Assembly (NCBI GenBank): GCA_027946555.1
Contig: JAPEVC010000337.1
Span: forward strand, 1 to 27,591
From: Gnomoniopsis sp. IMI 355080
Taxonomy: Eukaryota > Ascomycota > Sordariomycetes > Diaporthales > Gnomoniaceae
Length of the DNA: 27,591 nt
Direction: 5' to 3'
This document shows positions 19,983-27,591 of the stretch, one piece after another. A program made the position numbers and the translations under genes. Under the pieces are notes generated by a model. That model saw only the letters and a program-made list of their open reading frames with translations. It did no database searches and was not told the DNA's origin. Each line of letters opens with the position of its first letter. Within the stretch, counting starts at the first letter, position 1.

Positions 19983-21762
19983 TTACCGATTTATCATGGA
20001 CTTCTGAGCCGACTGGGAAACACCTCCCAGCCCTTCGACCTTGATAAACACAGCCTTCTGCTCCAGCCAGTCCTCCAGGCTTAGTAGAAGACTCTCTCTC
20101 CCCACCCCGGACTGCTTAGTGCCGCCGAATGGCATGTCCCATGAATTTGTTGGCGACGTGCAGTTGACGCCCACCATTCCGGACTCAAACCCTTTCGCGA
20201 ACCTCATAGCTCGGTCGATGTCCTTGGTATACACAGAAGCATACAGACCGTATTCTGTATCGTTGGCCATTCTGAGTGCTTCTTCTTCTGTTTCAAACTT
20301 GTTTATGGAGACCACAGGACCAAATATCTCCTCCCTCATAACTCTGGAGTCCCCGGGCTGTTGCACAAAGATGACAGGGGCCACGAAGAGACCGCTGTGT
20401 TCTGTAGGAGGCGCAGCATCCAACGTCAGCGCCTCGCCGGTGATTTTTCCCTCTTCGATATAGCGCCTGACAGTCTCGTACTGGGCCTTATCAGCCATCG
20501 GACCATTCTCCACCCCACTCAGTGTCGGGTCTCCGAATTTCCTCTTCGCTGCCTGTTCGCGGAAAGCCGTGATGAACCTGTCAGCCACCGCTTGGTGCAC
20601 AAATATGCGGGAATTCGCCATGCACGTCTGCCCATTGTGCCACATGATACTAAATTGTGTCTCCGCCGCCGCCCTGTCCACATCTGCATCTTCAAAAACC
20701 ACGGCGGGCGTTTTGCCGCCGAGTTCAAAGATCAGGTGCTTGAAGTTGGACATGGCAGCAGCCTTTTGTATCTCCCGCCCCGTACGGACAGAACCCGTGA
20801 AGGAGAGCGCCCGGATCTCCATATGCTTTGAGATGGCCGCGCCGGCGCCGGCGCCGTGGCCGTGGAGCACGTTGATCACACCTGGAGGGAATCCAGCTTC
20901 GTTGAGCAGCTCCGATACGCGGAAGCAGCTCAGCGGCGCCTTCTCGGAGGTCTTGACTAGCATGGTATTACCTGCCGCGAGGGCTGGTGCAGCCTTTTTA
21001 CTGAAGAAGACGAGTGGACAATTCCAAGGGATGATTGCGGCGCCCTATTGCATCACAAGTCAGCCCCTCATCAGAAAATACACTTTGAGATCATAGTTCT
21101 TTCGAAACTCTGATACGTACGACTCCACTGGCATCGGCAGCGTTAGTCAGAATATGCAACACGTTATGGCTTGGTGACCTACTATGGCTGACGCAGGCTA
21201 ATGTTGATGAAGCCAGGCTGGTTCAGCGAGCTTGTGCCCGTTCCATAGGCAGCCTCGGAAAAGTAGTTCAATTGCGTGGCCGCATAGCCGGCGTCAAAGT
21301 ACGCGTCCACTGGTCTGCCAACCGAGATAGCGTCCAGCCGGGCCAACTCCTTCATTTCGGCCACGATCAGCTCAGCCAGCTTCTTGAGCGGCTTCCCTCG
21401 CTCCTGCGGCGTCAGCAGAGACCACGCCGGCAAAGCTGCCTTGGCTGCGGCAACGGCTCTGTCGACATCTTCATTGGTGGCCTCGGCAACTAATCATGTG
21501 GTTCGGTTTGTTAGGAGATGGTGGTTTCTGCAAGAAGACAGTCTAGGTTGTTTCGGCTATGGTGTGTGCAAGGGCAGAAAAATACCTTTGGCTACGAGCT
21601 CGCTGTTAAAAGGCGAGAAGAGGTCGAAGGTGGCACTATCGGATGACGAGACGAGCTTCACAGATTAAAGTCAATCAGCTTTCGAATACGACTTGGCGTA
21701 CTTTGGCCGAGATGCGCTCTCACCTCGCCATTAATGTAGTGTTTTGCCTCAATAGGAGCCAT
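19983..21762 (-). CDS. NAD(P)-dependent aldehyde dehydrogenase, 494 aa, with a 7-nt microexon
   Basis: Exons 21762-21724, 21655-21586, 21489-21183, 21127-21121 and 21044-19983; lengths sum to exactly 495 codons. The enzyme oxidises aldehydes to carboxylic acids. Catalytic residues are Asn149 (PWNCPL), Glu248 (FELGGK) and Cys282 (NGQTCMA); the cofactor loop is FTGSVRTG (223-230), and EIFGPVVSI, NDTEYGLYASVYT and PFGGTKQSGVGRE complete the family pattern. The fourth exon is only TGGAGTC; it is required to rebuild the conserved LRQPYGV-GAAIIPWN stretch and sits between GTAGGT/CCAG and GTACGT/ATAG introns of 55 and 76 nt. The first intron appears to end in AAG rather than CAG/TAG, and its donor is GTGAGA. 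The substrate cannot be told from sequence. The PWNCPL and VKTSEKAPLS forms resemble the fungal general or secondary-metabolism ALDH groups. It has no targeting signal that I can see, so a cytosolic location is likely. Confidence 0.95.
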
Positions 21763-23824
21763 ATCGTGTGGCATACTGCGAGCCTCGAGGGTACTGGTTC
21801 TTTGAAATTTTACATCAGATGCTAGTCCCAGATGCTCGTTATGAGCCCAACCGACCTGTAGAAGGACAGGCAACAGTCATATTAATACCCATAGCTGATC
21901 TGAAGAATCTGGGGACGGTTGGAGTATCTGGTGGAGATATCTAGGTAAGTGACGACACTACCAATAAAAAGGTGCGATCTTTACGAGCTGTTGTCCCTTG
22001 TTGGTAAAATCTACATGTTATCCATGCAGCCATTTGTAGATCAGCTGCAATGTAACTCCACGTACATGATTTGCGAGGAGGTGAGAAAATAGAGACAGGA
22101 CAGTGAAGCCATGTCTATGAATTACCAATCAAGAAAGGTCTCTTACTCATGTATGTCCTGAAAAGTCGTGGTCGCAATGCAGAGTTGTTGGTTATTCTAG
22201 ATACGACAGGTTGAATGGTTGCATCCCTACCTGGGATGTGCTCATATCTTGTGCATGACCGTAGACTTTGCTCCGATGTGCATGCCATACAGCCTATATT
22301 CACCACAGCACCACTCGAGATACTTATATATCTGTATTTATATCAGTACTAAACCGCCTAAGAAACAGCACTTCTCAACGGGCTGTGGGGGTTATTGCAA
22401 CCCCATGCAACCTTTTTGTGGATCGATTCATCGATTATAGGTAGGAAGTGCTTATCTGGGTTGTAGACTCATATGATACTTGTACTCATCGAATAGATAT
22501 TAGTGCTCCCAATCCAGAAGATATAACTAGGACGCCCGTGACTACGACCACCTGTTATGCCATTGCTTGTCATCGGACCATCACTAAGCGCACCATGTTC
22601 ATTAGGGATCCCATGCATGATCTTATCAACATGATGGGCATCGAAAGGCTCTTCATTGCTTGGAACAAAAGTCGATATGAGGCTGGGATCAAAGACGCAG
22701 GCACCTGGATACATGGAGGAGAGAAAAGGTATAGTCCAAAGCATCAGGATACATAGAAGAACTCATATTATACAGCCTTGTATCCGGAAACATGCAGCAT
22801 ACATAAGGACCTGCGGTATCTTCCAAATTTCTCTTTTATTCTCCTTTTTTTAACCCCCCCCCATGCAAGTATTTTTGATCGGAACTAGTATCGCAATAAG
22901 CGGTATGTAGGAGTTCGCTATGACAAGAGCTTATGAGAACTAATGCGGATTGGCCGTGTCTTCGCAGCTGTCAGTGCGTGACCTATCTGGATGGGTGTGC
23001 TTGTTGGTGTCGAAGTGAGGGGGGTTTGGTTGGCCGGGCATAAGCACCTTGGGACCACGGGCATGGCAAGCATACCCGCGTTTGCTTTTTCATTCTGGTT
23101 GCTCATGTTCTCCCCCATTGACGCCATAGAACAGACGCCACGCCAGGCTGCGGAGATACTTTGGCGACAAAAGTAGAGTTGGTAGACTGGCCTTGACTCT
23201 TGCAGGCAGCGCACAACAGCCACCACAATACAACCTGGCGGGTTGAAATTTCTTGATGGACTGAGACCTTTCGGCACTAGCAACGTAAAGCCAACAATGC
23301 TCCGATGAGAGACTGTGAGAGCTGGCCGCAAAGATGTTGCTTTGTAATATGTTGCCTTGTTGTCAGCCTGGAACCGTATTAGTCACTTTCTAATTTGTTA
23401 CTTAGTGGACTGCTCCTCGTTCTGACGAAAGACGATTAGAAATTCAAAGACAAGACCCGATGTCGGGGTACACAGCAGTTCAGCCCATGCAACGACAAGA
23501 AAAAGAAGAAGATTTAGGGCTGAACTAAGATCTGCGACTTTGTCTTGGCACAACGTGATTGACAGCTGCCAGATCGAGGCGTTTCACGTGGCGACTCAAG
23601 TCACGTTGTATCACTGACGACGCCCATCGACGTCAGGTCCGCACATATACTTGTGTGGAAGTATTAGAAAAAATTAGATCAAAATACGCTGTAAGAATGC
23701 ATCGAGGCCATATCGGACACAGACGGCTTTGTACCCTCACCCACCGCCTCCCCCCCTTCCTGGGGACCTGACCTGAAGAAAAGAAAAGAAAAATGGCCGT
23801 CTACCCACCCTTTCGGGGGGTATT
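21763..23824. other. 2.1-kb spacer: ALDH promoter side and 3' flank of the secreted-protein gene
   Basis: No recognised gene. The only ATG-started frame that looks protein-like is 22744-22469 on the - strand (91 codons, with PSNEEPFDAHHVDKIMHG), but the complementary + strand is open too (22448-22756), so neither is called. A C-run lies near 22853, and AAAAG-type simple sequence lies at about 23774-23793. Confidence 0.45.
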
Positions 23825-25181
23825 TCATGCTAATTCCAGCGCATCATAACACCCGTAAGCACTTCCGCCTAGCAGCATGTAAAGACAGACTGGCGACCCC
23901 GTGGGATAGCCAGTAACAGGACAAGCGGAATTCTCAATGCAAGCATAGCCTGCCCCGCAATCTGCGTCCGACGTGCAGGTTGTTGTGAGGGTACCGCAGC
24001 TACCGCAGAGATTGCAGTAGGTGGAAGAGCCGTCGACGTCGGCCATGCAGGAGCTGTACGGGACGGTGCTGTTACATGGTGTGTAGGGTGTTACCGGGTT
24101 GCTGACGTTGTATGCGACTTCGTTGGAAGGGCACTGAATGAGAACAATGCGTAAGCTTGGGGGGTTTCGTTCCATGCGTGGTAGACGTGTTGAACGGTAA
24201 GATAATACTTACATTTGCGAAAGCACCGGTTTGTACAGGAGTCGTGGCGGACGCTGTGGTCGCACTGGACGTGGTGGTGGACGGGCAAGCACCGCCTCGA
24301 TCGTAGAAGGTGTTGCCACTGCCGGGCGAGGAGATATCATTGCCCTCGACCGTGTAATTGTAGAGAATACAAGCAGGAGTGCTGGTCAGGCTAAAGCTCA
24401 AGCACTCGGCGTTGGCATTGCAGAGGCTATCGCAACCCGAGTATGTGGCAGAGGTTGCGTCGGAATAGTAGCCAATATTGGTGCCACCCTTGTCATAACC
24501 CACGAAACCAACACAGGTCGGCGTGGCGGTCGCGGATGCCACTGTTGTTGAGGATGCAGCAGAGGTACTGGCACACTTGCCGCCGGCGTCGTAAAAGGTG
24601 TTACCGCTTCCTGGCGAGGCGATATCGTTGCCTTCCACAGTGTAATCGTAGAGAATGCAAGCTCCTGAAGCCAAGCCGAAGCTGAGGCAGGCCGAATTGG
24701 CACTGCATTGAGCCAGGCATCCGCCATATGTAATCGAGACAGAGTCGGTATAGTAACCAATGTTGGTACCTCCGGCGTCGTACCCCACCAGACCAGAGCA
24801 TGTAGGTGTGGCAGTCGCCGTGGCGACAGTCGACGACGTCGTGGACACAGTAGGGCAGACACCGCCCGCATTGAAGAAGGTCCAAGGACTTGTAGAGGCA
24901 ACCGCGACGTTGTTGTCAGCCGCGACCGAGTACAGAATGCAAGCCACACTAGGATCAATAGCAAAACTCAAGCAGGCTGTGTTGCTATTGCAGAGGGTGT
25001 TGCAAGCTGAGTAGCTCGAATATATGGCGGTCGCAGAGTCTCCATAGTAACCAAGCTCGGAGCCCTCGTCATAGCCAACCAGACCACAGGTTGGTTCGGT
25101 GGCAGATGCGGATGTAGTGGCCGTCTGGGCATGGCAAATGCCGAGGAGCAGAAGGCCAGAAACGAAGGACTTTGAAACCAT
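23825..25181 (-). CDS. Secreted protein with three six-cysteine PAN/Apple-like repeats, 425 aa
   Basis: Exons 25181-24213 and 24133-23825, joined across a 79-nt intron (GTAAGT...TTCAG). Residues 1-19 are a signal peptide with a hydrophobic core (FVSGLLLLGICHA), so the protein should be secreted or wall-bound. Three tandem units follow: Cys 32, 60, 64, 70, 81, 109; Cys 128, 155, 159, 165, 175, 203; Cys 223, 250, 254, 260, 271, 299. Each has a GYD...GYY start, the core CxxxCx5CLSF, then CILY and FY/FN-x-GG-x-C. This fits the PAN/Apple fold, which binds proteins or carbohydrates. Ser/Thr/Ala linkers between units are likely O-glycosylated. A different Cys-rich domain (CNLCGSCG, then SDADCGAGYAC) fills the last 100 residues. 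No catalytic motif is visible. Possible roles are wall binding, adhesion or interaction with a host; none is shown. Units 2 and 3 are most alike, pointing to a recent duplication. Confidence 0.88.
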
Positions 25182-25273
25182 CGTAAATGAGTGTTGATGG
25201 GTTTCTTAGGGAGAGGTGAGGGGTGGGTGACAGCAGCAGTAGCGGGCCTTTCTCACAACGAGCACACGTCTCG

Positions 25274-25281
25274 TATTTATA
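25274..25281 (-). promoter_or_regulatory. TATA box of the secreted-protein gene
   Basis: TATAAATA on the - strand, 93 bases upstream of the ATG at 25181, a normal distance for a fungal TATA element with a short leader. Highly or conditionally expressed secreted-protein genes often have such a clear TATA box. Confidence 0.65.
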
Positions 25282-25944
25282 AATTCGCGGATTTCATGGC
25301 CACCGAGCAGCAGCCTCCCAAGTCATGCTTGGACTCACCTCGCCCAAAGAGTCTAGACATCGTATTCACGGTAAGAGGCAGACGCGCTAGAGCAATAACG
25401 CACCGAGCACGGTCAACGGGAGCCTGATGGTTGAAGGTTTTTTTTTTTTAGCGTCGAGATTGAGCTTCAGCTGCAAAGTGGAACCAATATACTACTGCAA
25501 GCCTGCTCAAGTGAATCTGACAGTTCACTGCTTCGGGCGAGACAAGTCGCATGTTTTCTATATGTGTGAAGCCATACGGCTAACTATGGCTGGCAAGCTT
25601 TGCACAGTCACATGGTGACTTGGCTCGTCAATAGTTCTTGTAAGTCAGGCAACAAGTTGTGGTTGTGCCAATCGCGCACCTTGCCGTCCATACACCCCCA
25701 ATGACAATCGACCTGGCCCACTGTAACGGGCGCCTGCGGGTCAGCTGAAGTTGGGATGACATCTCAAAACTCAAGTAGGTGTGGCAGTCAGCTTGATGCC
25801 GAAATGGGATCGGGCCTCGCTCCCCGGACGGTTAAGGTTGTTGACGCCCTGGTGTCTACACGAGCCCTTCAATTTCAGGTTAAGCTGATTTCGGTGTAAG
25901 CTACGAGTGAAAAAAAAGGGGAACGGCTCAGAGACCAGACTATT

Positions 25945-25969
25945 GCTCACCGGCGCTCACCGGCGCTCA
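25945..25969. repeat. Short tandem duplication CTCACCGGCG
   Basis: The 10-bp unit CTCACCGGCG occurs at 25946-25955 and 25956-25965, followed by a partial copy CTCA. No function is visible. Confidence 0.8.
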
Positions 25970-26939
25970 GGGGAAAAGGACACGGCGCCTAGCAATTGCT
26001 GCGGCGTGATAACTTTCTTTGTCTTGTTAGATGCCGCATAGCCGATTACAGACAGTGGTCAAAGCATTGACGTTGACCCAAGAGGATGGAAGCGTGACCG
26101 GGGAATTTACGTAGCGTCAGGACGTGGGTTGCAGAAGCATGAATACATATACTACCCAGGTATGTACAACATGGTATATATATATAGGTATGTGATGGAC
26201 ACCTGCATTCGAGAAATTGTCTGCCCCCCGGCGTAATCCGGGGTCTTCGTGCTAATTACCTACCTAATCAGGAGCTACCCATGATGGAAAAGTAGTTATC
26301 TCCGGGCGGGCCGGGCTTCGGCTGTTACCTACCTAGCTTGGTAGAAACTTACAAGAAGAAGACCCACGCCATTGCTTACCCTTCAAAATATGATCGTAAG
26401 TGTCAACAATTTGTCTAATCTTTTTTTGTTTTCTCTTTAATGCTCATCCTGGGGAGGCTGTCTATCTGTGTGATCCTGCACTCCGCGATTGCCGGCTAGA
26501 TCCCAGTCTTTGCCGGGGAACAAGTACAAGTTCGAAAAAGAAGCGAAAAGATCTGGCAGAGTCAGAAAGACAATTTTTAGTTGCCAAGAATAAAAGTAAG
26601 GTGAGCACGATAGCTAAAAATTATGGACACACTCGACAAGACGCAACGCGAACGCAAAGCGCGAGCCGTCGGATCTTTTGTCGGGTGAAGAGGGGACGAG
26701 ATGGGCGGGAAAGACTTCAAGGGAGAAAACTTCCTGTTACGACGATGACCGGCGGTGGATGCAGAATAAGGAGCAGTGCAGCCTTAGAAACTAACCTCAC
26801 CACAATATTTCTCAAAGCAATTATAAAAGGTCGAGACGTTCCTTGGCACGGGTGCGAATCATGGAAAGCCTACCAGGTGAACTCTCAGTCCCCTTAAAGC
26901 GGCTTGCAATAAATTATCCGAAGGAACCTTGTGCGACTC

Positions 26940-26958
26940 GGGGGGGAGGGGGGAGGGG
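26940..26958 (+). repeat. G-run cluster, G-quadruplex candidate
   Basis: Three G-runs of 7, 6 and 4 separated by single A. With the longer runs able to supply two tracts each, the stretch could form a G-quadruplex on the + strand. No gene context is known. Confidence 0.5.
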
Positions 26959-27138
26959 CTTGCGTGGTGATGTCCCAAGTTGAACCAAGGGTTCGGTTGA
27001 GGTGAGAGGCGCAAAAACAAACTTCCCAGTTACACCCGTCGCTTCTCGCGGACCCGCAGGGAAGGAAGGTTCAGATTCACTGCAGTTCTATCGGCCCTTA
27101 AAGCAAGCCAAACAAGGCGTACCCCGCAGGTGCGGTCT

Positions 27139-27192
27139 GGGCAGTTTGGGCTGCCAGGGCAGTCAGGGCAGTTGGGACAGTGGGGGCAGTAC
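27139..27192 (+). repeat. Degenerate 9-bp repeat, six copies
   Basis: Six 9-base units, starting at 27139, 27148, 27157, 27166, 27175 and 27184, each close to GGGCAGTxx. One frame encodes Gly-Gln-x triplets, but no convincing gene surrounds it. Confidence 0.75.
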
Positions 27193-27591
27193 GCTAAGGT
27201 ACTACTGCATAGTGTTTATCTTATCGCTCCTGCCGACGGGAGTACTTTGGCGTGCCTACCCTTGCCCGCCTGCGGCTTAACACAACTGCTTCCCGAAGCA
27301 CCAAGTACGTGATTGACCTCATCTTGGACTTTTTTTGTAAGGCCTCAGCTCGCCCACTTGCCGCCTCATTTCACCATGTAGCATCCCTTTGACAACTGCC
27401 CCCATCGCTGCTTGTGATACTCCGCCTGCATTATAAACATGATCTGTTTTTTACTGCCGTCCGAATTTCTGCCGAGACAAAACAGACCCACCGCATGGTC
27501 TTGAGACACGACAGCATCCACTGTCCCACCCCTCCTTCAAGAGTCGTGATTCACCTACGCGCAATAAAGCCGTTGTTCTCCCCCCCCCCCA

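Larger units (their letters stand above)
25182..27591. other. Right-edge spacer and 5' region of the secreted-protein gene
   Basis: The left part is the promoter of the secreted-protein gene (TATA box at 25274-25281). No other gene is recognised. Present are a short duplication at 25945-25969, TA-rich sequence with TACCTA motifs at 26150-26340, a possible start codon followed by a strong donor (ATGATC|GTAAGT, 26390-26401), a G-run cluster at 26940-26958, a 9-bp degenerate repeat at 27139-27192 and an 11-base C-run at the edge. The open frame at 26400-26897 has no ATG start and no family features. Confidence 0.45.

Noticed and set aside
22448..22756. Overlapping open frames on both strands
   Set aside because: Both strands are open over the same stretch and neither resembles a known protein, so coding cannot be assigned to either.
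24231..25014. Several ORFs on the + strand and alternate - frames across the repeat protein
   Set aside because: They are shadows of the repetitive, Cys/Ser/Thr-rich coding sequence of the secreted protein on the - strand.
26400..26897. 165-codon open frame on the + strand
   Set aside because: It starts at GTG, not ATG, and has no family features; composition changes along its length suggest chance openness.

Overview
The window is nuclear DNA from a filamentous ascomycete (Pezizomycotina). Evidence: short introns of about 50 to 340 nt with GT-AG ends, fungal versions of ergosterol and respiratory genes, gene-sparse spacers, and TACCTA/TAGGTA-rich spacer motifs that I associate with Sordariomycetes. 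The class-level placement is inference; I cannot name a species. Eight protein-coding genes can be supported. No tRNA, rRNA, CRISPR array or intact transposon was seen. LAYOUT: Three genes lie on the + strand in the left third: a WBP2-like GRAM-domain protein (1215-2341), a seven-transmembrane protein of unknown function with a long cytosolic tail (4552-6135), and QCR6, the hinge subunit of respiratory complex III (6654-7558). The orientation switches once, at the convergent spacer 7559-8394. Five genes follow on the - strand: a DHCR24-like FAD sterol reductase (8395-9933), an HSL/GDXG-family esterase resembling steryl deacetylases (10728-12254), HMG-CoA synthase ERG13 (15461-17166), an aldehyde dehydrogenase (19983-21762) and a secreted protein with three six-cysteine PAN/Apple-like repeats (23825-25181). 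Half of the window is spacer, with large gene-poor stretches at 2342-4551, 12255-15460, 17167-19982, 21763-23824 and 25182-27591. HOW THE GENES FIT: DHCR24-like reductase, the esterase and ERG13 are consecutive and co-oriented. All three can be connected to sterol or isoprenoid metabolism: mevalonate supply, side-chain reduction and possibly sterol ester/acetate hydrolysis. This is suggestive but not a proven cluster. QCR6 is a housekeeping respiratory gene; WBP2-like, the 7TM protein and the secreted repeat protein have no visible functional link to it. MOST INTERESTING STRUCTURE: a 7-nt microexon in the aldehyde dehydrogenase gene; an 11-nt first exon in the WBP2-like gene whose 338-nt intron carries an alternative in-frame start; an intron splitting the catalytic serine codon of the esterase; a stop-free 54-nt intron in ERG13; a one-base phase conflict in the 7TM gene; and coding-looking small ORFs just upstream of QCR6. 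All exon coordinates were deduced by eye from splice sites and family conservation; none was checked with RNA data.
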